Source of the DNA: Veillonellaceae bacterium
GTDB taxonomy: Bacteria; Bacillota_C; Negativicutes; UBA1444
DNA: 9,470 bases
NCBI GenBank assembly: GCA_012798135.1
Contig: JAAZNU010000334.1
Coordinates: forward strand, 1-9,470
Direction: 5' to 3'
Shown: positions 1-7,265 of the stretch, one piece after another
Position numbering within the stretch: position 1 is the stretch's first letter
Layout: every line of letters begins with the position of its first letter
Notes under the pieces: generated by a model
Databases searched by the model: none
What the model was told of the DNA's origin: nothing
Seen by the model: the letters and a program-made list of their open reading frames with translations, nothing else
Translations under genes and position numbers: made by a program

Positions 1-36
1 GCTCCATCTACCAAACCCACACTCAAAACCGTATAA
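1..36 (+). CDS. C-terminal end of the preceding gene, probably the major tail (tube) protein
   Basis: Frame 1 from base 1 reads APSTKPTLKTV and stops at TAA (34-36). The stop lies just before the ribosome binding site of the next gene, the usual spacing in this operon. Frame 2 is also open until a TAA at 47-49 and frame 3 is open further, so the choice rests on the tight stop-to-RBS arrangement. The identity as tail tube protein is inferred only from position, since the gene before the tail chaperone in siphoviruses is normally the major tail protein. Eleven residues are too few for recognition by sequence. Confidence 0.5.
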   Translation, partial: APSTKPTLKTV

Positions 37-52
37 AGGAGAGCTTTAATTT

Positions 53-382
53 ATGGCTAAACAAATTACTTTCGTTTATGATGGTAAAGAATATACCCTT
101 GAATTTACCAGAAAATCAATAGAAACAATGGAAAAACAAGGTTTTGTGGCAAGCGATATTACTGAAAAACCAATGTCCACATTACCGGCGTTGTTTGCGG
201 GAGCGTTTATCGCACATCATAAATTTGTAAAGCGAGAACTCATCGACGAAATATTTGATAAGCTTACAAATAAGCAAGAGTTAATTGGTAAACTTGCCGA
301 AATGTACAACGAACCGATATTGTCATTGATGGATGAGCCTGCCGAAGATGAGGGAAACGTCAAGTGGGGAGCGAGCTGGTAA
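53..382 (+). CDS. Tail assembly chaperone, short form (gpG-like)
   Basis: This 109-residue protein is the zero-frame product of a gpG/gpGT-type chaperone pair. Such proteins coat the tape measure protein in the cytoplasm and help tail tube subunits polymerise around it; they are not in the mature virion. The N-terminus (KQITFVYDGKEYTLEFTRKS) is a short beta-hairpin-like start followed by helices, and the C-terminus is acidic (residues 94-101, EPAEDEGN), as is common in this group. The start ATG at 53 has a good site (AAAGGAGAG, 36-44) 8 bases upstream. The TAA stop at 380-382 sits in the loop of the frameshift hairpin. The gene overlaps the -1 frame extension and lies directly before the tape measure gene, which is the diagnostic position. 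The fold is assigned from size, position and frameshift architecture rather than from a strong motif. Confidence 0.85.
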   Translation: MAKQITFVYDGKEYTLEFTRKSIETMEKQGFVASDITEKPMSTLPALFAGAFIAHHKFVKRELIDEIFDKLTNKQELIGKLAEMYNEPILSLMDEPAEDEGNVKWGASW

Positions 383-398
383 ATCCGGCTTCTCCCCA
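352..398 (+). promoter_or_regulatory. -1 programmed ribosomal frameshift signal (slippery heptamer plus stem-loop)
   Basis: The zero-frame codons GAG GGA AAC contain the slippery heptamer G GGA AAC at 352-358, a canonical X-XXY-YYZ site. After a 6-base spacer (359-364) comes a hairpin: TGGGGAG (365-371) pairs perfectly with CTCCCCA (392-398). After a single bulged C (372), GAGCTGG (373-379) pairs with CCGGCTT (385-391) using two G-U pairs, closing a TAAAT loop (380-384). The zero-frame stop TAA occupies the loop. The shift moves reading from the 53-382 frame to the 358-801 frame, as required. A GAGGG run at 350-354 could also act as a weak internal Shine-Dalgarno element. Pairing was worked out by hand, and frameshift efficiency cannot be read from the sequence. 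Confidence 0.9.
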
Positions 399-801
399 TA
401 TTACATATGCACGAGTTTTTTATGATAATTTTCCGTTTTATTTATCGATTGGCATGACTTACGATCAGTATTGGAATGAAGATAACACTTTAACGATTTA
501 TTACCGAAAGGCTTTCGAATTAGAAAAATCCCGAAAGAATCAAGAACTTTGGTTGCAAGGTTTGTATTTTTATGAAGCGTTGTGTGATGTTTCGCCTGTT
601 TTGCAAGCTTTTGCGAAGGCGGGTACAAAACCGTTGCCGTATTTAGATAAACCATATGCTCTATCAGCAAAAGAAATCAAAGAACAAAAAGAAACTATCG
701 AAAGAGAAAATCGTAAAAAAGCGATGGCGATGTTCAGCAGATGGGCAGAGCGCTTCAAAGAACATAGTAGAGAGGAAGTGATTGCAGATGGCAACAATTG
801 A
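358..801 (+). CDS. Tail assembly chaperone, frameshifted C-terminal extension (gpT-like part of gpGT)
   Basis: This is the -1 frame extension of the chaperone. A ribosome that slips on GGGAAAC (352-358) continues with CGT at 358, giving a fusion of 102 + 147 = 249 residues with junction EDEGN-RQVGSELV. The extension contains the conserved stretch of Firmicutes phage tail chaperones, including SIGMTYDQYW, NQELWLQGLYFYEALCDV and GTKPLPY, followed by a charged helix (about the last 45 residues, KEIKEQKETIERENRKK onwards). In the lambda model the T part binds the tape measure protein and recruits tube subunits. A separate start at GTG 364 is conceivable, with GAGGG about 9 bases upstream, but that purine run is also part of the slippery region, and the complete frameshift signal makes a fusion far more likely. 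The TGA stop (799-801) overlaps the first 14 bases of the tape measure gene. Confidence 0.88.
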   Translation, partial: RQVGSELVNPASPHITYARVFYDNFPFYLSIGMTYDQYWNEDNTLTIYYRKAFELEKSRKNQELWLQGLYFYEALCDVSPVLQAFAKAGTKPLPYLDKPYALSAKEIKEQKETIERENRKKAMAMFSRWAERFKEHSREEVIADGNN

Positions 802-3800
802 TAGTTTGCAAATTGAGATAAGACAAGATTCGCAAAAAGCCGTAAATGGTATAGATGCGTTGGTAGTATCTCTCAACAAGCTCAAAGCTGCCGCGCGCGG
901 TGGAGTGGGGCTTACTGCTGTCAGCAATCAGTTAAAAAAATTAAACGAGGCAATAAACACATTACAAGACCCGTCCGGCAAAATATCTCAACTTGTATCG
1001 GCTCTCAAACCTCTCGAAAGCATTGGTAAATCTAATCTAAACTCCACGTTAAATCAACTCAAAAAATTACCGGAGATTACAAAACAATTAGCGGCAATTA
1101 ACATGGACGCTTTCGCCACCCAGATAAACAGAGTGGTTGTAGCGTTGAAGCCTTTGGCTGACGAAATGAATAAAGTTGCCGCCGGATTCAGTGCGTTCCC
1201 ATCTCGGATCCAAAGACTTATCACACAAAACGAAAAGCTTTCAGCATCCAATAGTAAAACCGGAAAATCTTTTGGTGTCATGGGAACGGGTTTTAGCAGT
1301 CTACAAGTAAAATTTGGTATATACTATATGATGCTCCGTAGAGTTGCATCGATAATGGCCGATTGGGTTACCGAGAGCAATAATTACGTTGAAAACATCA
1401 ATCTTTTCACAGTAGCGATGGGTAAATACGCAAACGAAGCTCTCGAATATGCTAAAACCGTTCAAAAAACGATGGGCATCGATATGTCCGAATGGATACG
1501 CAATCAAGGTATCTTTATGCAGATTGCTACCGGTTTTGGGGTGGTAGAGGATAAAGCTTACCAAATGAGCAAGGGGCTCACTCAGATAAGTTATGATATA
1601 TCGTCCTTTTTTAATATCCCGATCGGAGAATCCCTCGAAAAAGTACAGTCCGGTATTTCGGGAGAATTGGAACCGCTCCGTAGGCTCGGTTATGCTCTTG
1701 ATGTCGCGACATTACAGCAGATAGCATATAATAATGGTATTACAACGAACATTAACAAAATGACACAGGCGCAGAAATCGCAGTTGAGATATATTGCAAT
1801 TATGCGACAGAGCAAAAACGTCATGGGTGATATGTCCAGAACATTGATTACTCCTGCTAACGCTTTGCGTATTTTGAATCAGCAAATTACGCAATTGAAA
1901 AGAGCGCTGGGAGATATGCTTATTCCCATCCTCATAAAAATTATTCCGTATGTACAAGCTTTCGTTAAGGTGCTTACAAACGCAGTTGCAAAAGTAGCAA
2001 CATTGTTAGGCTTTAAATTGCCGACGATAGATTATACAGGTTTAGGAGCAGTCACGGCCGGAGCAACAGCGGCAGAAGAAGCCATTAACGATACGACCGA
2101 TGCGACTAAAAAATTAAAAAGTACTCTTGCTGGTTTCGACGAACTGAATATAATCTCGAAAGACGATGGATCTGACACAACAAGCACAAGTGGCTCGACT
2201 AATAATTTTGATTTACCGCTGGATTTGTCAAAATATGATTACGGTTTTTTGAATGGGATTAAAACGCAAGTCGACGAAATCGCAGAGAAGATTCAAAAAC
2301 CGTTTGAAACAGCTTTAAAATTAGCGGGCGCGATTGCGGTCGCGATCGGGGCATGGAAGATCGCACAAGGTGTATGGGATTTTATATCGGGTCTTAAAAA
2401 TCTCGCCGGGCTTGCTGGTATATCCGGTTTAGGCGGAGGTTTCGCCGAAGCAGCGGGCGCGGTCGCCGGGATAGCGGGAACGCTTACTGTAATGATTTTA
2501 CGCACCATTGATTTATGGAACAAGAGTAAGTATTTCCGTGAGGGAGTGCAAGCGATATGGGATACTTTGAAAAATACGTACAATTGGGTGGTTAATGTTG
2601 CGATCCCGGGAGTGGGCGATTTTTTCAAAAATCTCATCCCGGAAAATATGCGCCAGTCCGTCGAAAATTTCTTAAAACCCATTGGGGAGGTTTTAAAGGT
2701 TTTCGACGTTGACGCCGCCGATTTACTAATAACTTTGAGCGCGATTGCTTTAATGTTTACACCAGCCGCTCCTTTCGGCGTAGCGCTGTTGGCGTTCGAG
2801 GGTATAACATTAGCGATTAGAGGAATCGGATGGGCAGCATCGGACGTAATAGAACCGGTTGATTTGTTTGGTGAAGGTATTAGTGATATTACCAAAAACA
2901 AAGTACAACCCTTTGTTGATAAAATGAGGGAACTGGATGATACTATAACCACTTTAAATTGGACACATATGACAATCGACCAGTCGATTGTAGACGATGT
3001 CAAACAAAAAGTCCATGCAATTGTAGAAACGATTGTTAACGAGCTTGACAGCGATCGAAATGAAGCATTATCGACACTTGCTCCGTTAAAGAAAGCACTC
3101 GGGGAGGATGCTTATAACGATTTGATCGCAGACAATACGGCGTATTACGATAGCATTATATCCAAAGTGCAAGACGGAGAGGCGCGCATCAATGAAATAA
3201 TGGCGGGAGCAAAAGCACAAAACCGCGAATTAACACAAGCCGAAGCAGACGAAATCAAACGCATACAAGCGGACATGATGGATACAGGGGTACGACACCT
3301 CTCCGAAACCGAAGTCGAATATACCAAAATAATGACACGACTAAAAAACAATTCGACGAGGATAACGTTAGAGCAAGCGTCCGAAATTATAAAAAATGCT
3401 AAGGAAACTCGTGACAAAGCGATTGACGCCGCGGAAACACAGTATGCAAAAATAAAACTCGAAGCAGACAGGATGCTCGAAGTTGGAGCAATCAATAAAG
3501 ACGAATACAAAAAAATTATCGACGCCGCCGAAAAGACAAAAGACGATACTATCTCAGCAGCAAACGAACAATACAATACGATTACCGAAACTACTAAAAC
3601 GAAACTCGGCCATCTTGCTAAATATATTGATTTTACAAGCGGTGACATTAAAGGCAAGTGGGAAGTCTTTTGTGAGGGTGTGGCAAAAGTTTGGAACGAA
3701 AAGTGGGAACAAATAAAAAACACATTTGATCAGTGGAAACAAAACATTGAAAGCGGCTGGAAGGTGTTCAAAACTGTGTTCGAAGCTGCATGGAAATCTT

Positions 3801-4294
3801 TTTGGAAAGGTATAGGCAATTTCTTTATTGATATTTGGAATGGTATAGTTGGTGCTTTTGAAAACGCTTTAAATGGCGTGATCGATGGCATTAACGCAGT
3901 GATTAGAGCTTATAACAGGGTCGTGTTAAACATACCCGGCATTGGGTATAAGATAAGAATATCGACAATCGAACATATTGATTTCGGTAGAGTGCCACGA
4001 TTAGCAAATGGAGGCATACCAGACGAGGGGCAATTATTTGTCGCTCGCGAAGCTGGTGCCGAACTTGTCGGCGGTTTTGGTAACAAAACGGCGGTTATGA
4101 ACAACGAGCAAATTGTTGCGGCGGTGTCCGAGGGTGTGTATCAAGCTGTTGTCGCAGCAATGCCAAAATCGAACGAACAAAGCGTCGAATTAAAAGTTTA
4201 TCTCGACGGTAAAGAAATCACCAAAAAGGTTGAAAAAGTACAAAACGAACGGGGCGCGAATTTGTTGCCGGGGGGTGTAGTGTTTGGCTGGTAG
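788..4294 (+). CDS. Tail tape measure protein
   Basis: This 1168-residue protein sets tail length and probably passes into the host membrane during DNA injection. Features in order: a coiled N-terminus (about 1-150); the conserved tape-measure core (about 155-400) with FTVAMGKYANEALEYA and the GISGELEPLRRLGYALD stretch; a Ser/Thr-rich low-complexity linker (about 455-470); hydrophobic, glycine-rich segments (about 505-580 and 640-690) that could insert in membranes; a long charged coiled coil rich in EA/AK (about 790-940); a tryptophan-rich amphipathic region (about 950-1050); and the typical C-terminal motif LANGGIPDEGQLFVAREAGA (from about 1071). The ATG at 788 is preferred over the TTG at 782 because GAGGAAG (772-778) is then 9 bases away. 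The gene overlaps the gpGT end by 14 bases and the next gene by 11. At about 0.15 nm per residue, the usual tape-measure scaling, the tail would be roughly 175 nm long; that figure is an inference. Confidence 0.95.
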   Translation: MATIDSLQIEIRQDSQKAVNGIDALVVSLNKLKAAARGGVGLTAVSNQLKKLNEAINTLQDPSGKISQLVSALKPLESIGKSNLNSTLNQLKKLPEITKQLAAINMDAFATQINRVVVALKPLADEMNKVAAGFSAFPSRIQRLITQNEKLSASNSKTGKSFGVMGTGFSSLQVKFGIYYMMLRRVASIMADWVTESNNYVENINLFTVAMGKYANEALEYAKTVQKTMGIDMSEWIRNQGIFMQIATGFGVVEDKAYQMSKGLTQISYDISSFFNIPIGESLEKVQSGISGELEPLRRLGYALDVATLQQIAYNNGITTNINKMTQAQKSQLRYIAIMRQSKNVMGDMSRTLITPANALRILNQQITQLKRALGDMLIPILIKIIPYVQAFVKVLTNAVAKVATLLGFKLPTIDYTGLGAVTAGATAAEEAINDTTDATKKLKSTLAGFDELNIISKDDGSDTTSTSGSTNNFDLPLDLSKYDYGFLNGIKTQVDEIAEKIQKPFETALKLAGAIAVAIGAWKIAQGVWDFISGLKNLAGLAGISGLGGGFAEAAGAVAGIAGTLTVMILRTIDLWNKSKYFREGVQAIWDTLKNTYNWVVNVAIPGVGDFFKNLIPENMRQSVENFLKPIGEVLKVFDVDAADLLITLSAIALMFTPAAPFGVALLAFEGITLAIRGIGWAASDVIEPVDLFGEGISDITKNKVQPFVDKMRELDDTITTLNWTHMTIDQSIVDDVKQKVHAIVETIVNELDSDRNEALSTLAPLKKALGEDAYNDLIADNTAYYDSIISKVQDGEARINEIMAGAKAQNRELTQAEADEIKRIQADMMDTGVRHLSETEVEYTKIMTRLKNNSTRITLEQASEIIKNAKETRDKAIDAAETQYAKIKLEADRMLEVGAINKDEYKKIIDAAEKTKDDTISAANEQYNTITETTKTKLGHLAKYIDFTSGDIKGKWEVFCEGVAKVWNEKWEQIKNTFDQWKQNIESGWKVFKTVFEAAWKSFWKGIGNFFIDIWNGIVGAFENALNGVIDGINAVIRAYNRVVLNIPGIGYKIRISTIEHIDFGRVPRLANGGIPDEGQLFVAREAGAELVGGFGNKTAVMNNEQIVAAVSEGVYQAVVAAMPKSNEQSVELKVYLDGKEITKKVEKVQNERGANLLPGGVVFGW

Positions 4295-4670
4295 AGCTTT
4301 GGTGTCTATTGATGGCTATGATTTGCCGGAACCATCTACATATAGCGGTAATACTGCAACGCTTGTTGACGCGGGTCGTAATCTCGAAGGCAAGATGATA
4401 GGCTCTGTTATTCGTGACGATGTGGCAAAAGTTGAAATAACATGGAATTATTTAACGGTCGAGCAATGGGCGAATATCAACAAAAAATTCAAAACTTCTG
4501 CCGGAGGTAAATTCATAAACTTAGTGACATTTTTCGACCAAAGTGCCGGAGGATGGGTCACGAAAGAAATGTATATCAGCGATCGTAGTGCCGGAATGTG
4601 GAGGAGAGATCCTATTTCCGGCGACATCCTCGGTTGGAAAGATTGTAAACTTAATTTAATTGAGGTATAA
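4284..4670 (+). CDS. Small conserved tail-tip/baseplate protein, DUF6711-like
   Basis: This 128-residue protein is encoded directly after the tape measure gene, the place of the distal tail (Dit-type) or a tail-completion protein. It is predicted to be mostly beta-strand, with conserved-looking stretches VIRDDVAKVEITWNYLT (residues 42-58), TFFDQSAGGWVTKEMYISD (82-100) and MWRRDPISGDILGWKDCKLN (105-124). The opening MAGRALVSIDGYDLPEPSTY resembles the N-terminus of small Clostridia phage tail proteins (kxxInGvdlPxPS). The start is TTG at 4284, with a G-rich site GGGGGGTG (4270-4277) 6 bases upstream, overlapping the end of the tape measure gene. The next in-frame candidates (TTG 4299, GTG 4302) would remove the conserved opening. 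Length is far below a full Dit (about 250 residues), so it may be equivalent to the Dit N-terminal ring domain. The family label is from memory and tentative. Confidence 0.6.
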   Translation: MAGRALVSIDGYDLPEPSTYSGNTATLVDAGRNLEGKMIGSVIRDDVAKVEITWNYLTVEQWANINKKFKTSAGGKFINLVTFFDQSAGGWVTKEMYISDRSAGMWRRDPISGDILGWKDCKLNLIEV

Positions 4671-4685
4671 AAGGAGGGTTATCAG

Positions 4686-6479
4686 ATGCAAACAGTTAGT
4701 ACAGCATGGGTTAATAATCAAAAACGAACAATTCTTGAAGAAAGTTTTGTCGAACTGTTTTATGATATAACAGATCCCGAAGCTATTGCCGAGGCGAGTG
4801 TATCTGATAACGGCACTTGTTACATATCTAACACACAGCAAATAACGAACAATATAATTAAAACCTTTACACCTTACGCGACGCTGGAACGTAATGTTTG
4901 GGTGTTGGATGGTAGTCGAAAAAATATTCCCGAAAATAATTATAAAGCGGGATATGTAAGTAAATATATTTGCTCCGAATCGAGTTCTTTCGAGCAAATT
5001 CCCGTTATTGAGATTTCTTTCGCCCAAACGCATACACAATCTATACCCGGAATAACGATAATTTGGGCGGAAGAATATAACGAATACGCTACGGATTTTA
5101 AAGTTGTCGCATATAACGACAACGAAATTATAGCTGAAAAACGAATTATAGACAACGCATCTACGACATCGATTGTCGAAATGAATATTGATAATTATAA
5201 TCGAATTTGTATTGAAATATTAAAATGGTGTCTGCCCTATCATCGTGCGAGAATAACCGATGTTTTTGTGGGCGTGCGTAAAACATATGATAAATCGCAA
5301 TTGGTTAGTTTTGAATATAATCAGTATGTTGATCCGTTAAGTGCTAATCTCCCAAAAACAAGTATAAATGTGGAAATAGACAATACGTCGGATATATATA
5401 ACCCATTTTATAATGAGGGTATGTCTAAATATCTCACACCTCGACAACAAATTCGCGCACGATACGGCTATAAAGTTGATGAAGAAATAGAATGGATAAA
5501 TGGCGGAACTTTTTATCTGTCCGAATGGGAAATCCCGCAGAACAGCAGAACCGCTAAAATCGAGGCGAGAGATCTACTGGAATTTATGAACGCGACATAT
5601 ATGAAGGGTCTTTATTCCTCGACGGGTATCGATTTGTATACATTAGCGCAATCTGTATTGCAAGAGGCTAATCTACCGTTAAATAAAGATGGTAGTGTAA
5701 AATGGACAATTGACGAATCGCTTAAAAATATTTATACAAATGCTGCCTTGCCTTTAACTACTTTGTCGCAATGTTTACAAATGATTGCGAACGCGAGCCA
5801 ATGTGTTTTGTATGTAGATCGTGATGATATATTACATATCGAACCAATCGGGAATATTATAAAAGATTATACGATTGACAAATTCAATAGTTATAAAAAA
5901 GCTGAAATCTCTTTAACCAAGGCTCTCGAAAGAGTTGATGTGACGATTTATAATAATACACCAAGAGAAACCGCCGTTGCTATATACAATGGTACAATGA
6001 ATATAAACGGCACATCAAGCACATGGATAAAATATACAGACCCTGCGATAGATGTTGCCGCAACGGTGACAAACGGCACATTGATATCGGCACAATATTA
6101 TACAAACGCTTGCTTGCTAACAATTAGTGGCAATGGTGCAGTTGAAATTACCATAACCGGACGACCTCTTGAAACCTCAGAAACAATTTATACGTTATCG
6201 ACGGGGCTTACAAACGGGGAAACTCAAAAGGTACTAAACCCCTTAATCACAACATCAGAACGAGCCGCGAATGTGGCAGACTGGGTAAAAAATTATTTGT
6301 CTAATAGGAAAATATTATCAGCAGAATGGAGAGCAGATCCTCGTTTAGATGCACTTGACATAATAAATATACAAAACGATTATGGTACATATCCGATGAG
6401 GACAACCTCTGTAACTTTTACTTTTAAAGGGGCGTTCCGAGGCGAAAGTGAGGGTAGATTACTAAATGATATGGCGTGA
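4686..6479 (+). CDS. Baseplate hub-like tail protein with probable galactose-binding-like domain
   Basis: This 597-residue protein is probably a tail-tip or baseplate hub protein replacing Dit/Tal. Residues about 60-205 read like a discoidin/galactose-binding jelly roll: ATLERNVWVLDGS (65-77), GYVSKYI, PVIEISFAQTHTQSIPGITI, ATDFKVVAYNDNEI and CLPYHRARITDVFVG. Residues about 209-290 (FEYNQYVDPLSANLP, INVEIDNTSDIYNPF, LTPRQQIRARYGY, INGGTFYLSEWEIPQ) match the beta domain of phage gp27/Tal-like hub proteins. About 298-400 is a helical and strand insert (LYTLAQSVLQEANLP, ASQCVLYVDRDDILHIEPIG). The C-terminus (about 518-590) has the hub-type ending WRADPRLDALDIINI and FTFKGAFRGESEGRL. The start is ATG 4686, with AAGGAGGG (4671-4678) 7 bases upstream. 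No peptidase or lysozyme domain is seen. It overlaps the next gene by 14 bases. The hub assignment is by pattern and position; the sugar-binding role is inferred. Confidence 0.72.
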   Translation: MQTVSTAWVNNQKRTILEESFVELFYDITDPEAIAEASVSDNGTCYISNTQQITNNIIKTFTPYATLERNVWVLDGSRKNIPENNYKAGYVSKYICSESSSFEQIPVIEISFAQTHTQSIPGITIIWAEEYNEYATDFKVVAYNDNEIIAEKRIIDNASTTSIVEMNIDNYNRICIEILKWCLPYHRARITDVFVGVRKTYDKSQLVSFEYNQYVDPLSANLPKTSINVEIDNTSDIYNPFYNEGMSKYLTPRQQIRARYGYKVDEEIEWINGGTFYLSEWEIPQNSRTAKIEARDLLEFMNATYMKGLYSSTGIDLYTLAQSVLQEANLPLNKDGSVKWTIDESLKNIYTNAALPLTTLSQCLQMIANASQCVLYVDRDDILHIEPIGNIIKDYTIDKFNSYKKAEISLTKALERVDVTIYNNTPRETAVAIYNGTMNINGTSSTWIKYTDPAIDVAATVTNGTLISAQYYTNACLLTISGNGAVEITITGRPLETSETIYTLSTGLTNGETQKVLNPLITTSERAANVADWVKNYLSNRKILSAEWRADPRLDALDIINIQNDYGTYPMRTTSVTFTFKGAFRGESEGRLLNDMA

Positions 6480-6948
6480 TCCTATATATGACCGTACACA
6501 AGCAGACATAGATTATGCTATCGCTAAAATAACCGAATGGAAAAGATTGATAACGAGAGGAGAGCGTGTTAATGTTATTGAACTCAAAGGTTGTTTAAAT
6601 CTTAGCGATATAACTCGTATAGAAGATAACATTAAATATCTCTCGGACACATTAAACGCATTAGGATATAATAGTCATATTTTTTATAAAACATGGGCGA
6701 TAGACGGACTACCCGATATAAACGATGTCCGCCGCATTTTAAATAACGTTCTCGAAATAATAGAATCATATCATCAACCAAACGATGTTCCTTTTATCCC
6801 GAACAGTCTGTTGACATATCAAGACGTAAATTCCTTGGAATTAAATTTGTTTAAAATAAAGCAAATGATTGATTTGATGATTATGAGTTTCCCAAAAAGC
6901 GGAAAATTAACAAGTAACGGACTACATATTTTGCCTATGAGGAGATGA
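6466..6948 (+). CDS. Conserved phage tail-tip protein of unknown function (YDRTQAD/KGxxNxSDxxRIE motif)
   Basis: This 160-residue protein is largely alpha-helical. It carries the signature IYDRTQADIDYAI (residues 7-19) followed by ELKGCLNLSDITRIEDNIKYL (split around 39-59), a paired motif common in structural proteins between the hub and fibre genes of Clostridia phages. The spacing (YDRT...KG.xN..D..RIE.N..yL) suggests a small helical connector or fibre-attachment module. The N-terminal Trp-Arg-Asp-Pro and a second helical region (residues about 80-145, DINDVRRILNNVLEIIESY and DVNSLELNLFKIKQMIDLM) make two similar halves, possibly an internal duplication. The ATG at 6466 has GTGAGGGT (6448-6455) upstream and lies inside the hub gene end, which suggests translational coupling. 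No enzyme motif is present. Confidence 0.65.
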   Translation: MIWRDPIYDRTQADIDYAIAKITEWKRLITRGERVNVIELKGCLNLSDITRIEDNIKYLSDTLNALGYNSHIFYKTWAIDGLPDINDVRRILNNVLEIIESYHQPNDVPFIPNSLLTYQDVNSLELNLFKIKQMIDLMIMSFPKSGKLTSNGLHILPMRR

Positions 6949-6955
6949 TATAAAG

Positions 6956-7252
6956 ATGGCGTATATAGCAAGAGATATAAAGGACAGGATCGCGTTTGGT
7001 GACGATTGTTTTTATGTTGAAAATCTGCCGGACGGTAGAATCAGACTTATTCCAGCGCCTGACAGTGTAGTCGAAACTGGAACGGACATAAATAAAGCAT
7101 TATTGCAGCCGATTGAGGATAGTGTAGCATGGTTAATCAATAGATTTTTTGATGATATAACGAGCAATCCTTTTATGATTGCTTTCGAAGATTTATCGGG
7201 AGTGACTGTAACCGGCGTTTGGAATCAAACGCTGAAAAGAATCGAATGTTAA
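6956..7252 (+). CDS. Small conserved phage structural protein, probable fibre adaptor
   Basis: This 98-residue protein contains VENLPDGRIRLIPAPDSVVE (residues 21-40) and TGTDINKALLQPIEDSVAWL (41-60). The 'PxPDsVxExGTxINKalLqpIED' pattern recurs in tail-fibre or structural proteins of Clostridia phages, just before the receptor-binding gene. The C-terminus (SGVTVTGVWNQTLKRIEC) looks like a beta-strand cap and ends in Cys. The start ATG 6956 has AGGAGATGA (6940-6948) about 7 bases upstream, overlapping the stop of the previous gene. Its place between the helical connector and the large variable fibre protein suggests it helps join or assemble that fibre; this is inferred from position only. Confidence 0.62.
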   Translation: MAYIARDIKDRIAFGDDCFYVENLPDGRIRLIPAPDSVVETGTDINKALLQPIEDSVAWLINRFFDDITSNPFMIAFEDLSGVTVTGVWNQTLKRIEC

Positions 7253-7265
7253 AAGGTGATTAAAA

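Noticed and set aside
364..801. Independent gene starting at GTG 364
   Set aside because: The purine run upstream coincides with the slippery site, and the heptamer, spacer and hairpin are all in the right phase for a fusion product instead.
2293..3003. A 236-codon open frame on the minus strand
   Set aside because: It lies wholly opposite the tape measure core, has a low-complexity Ser/Ala/Pro composition typical of antisense reading and has no convincing ribosome binding site.
3483..3716. A 77-codon open frame on the plus strand inside the tape measure gene
   Set aside because: It is a Lys/Thr/Gln-rich off-frame reading of repetitive coil codons with no independent start signal.
3145..3723. 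A 192-codon open frame on the minus strand
   Set aside because: It is antisense to the coiled-coil part of the tape measure; its Ser/Ile/Phe-rich sequence is the mirror of Glu/Asp/Lys/Ala codons, not a membrane protein.
4656..5039. A 127-codon open frame on the minus strand over the hub gene start
   Set aside because: It is antisense to the strong ribosome binding site and N-terminus of the hub gene, and rich in Cys/Arg/Tyr as antisense readings are.
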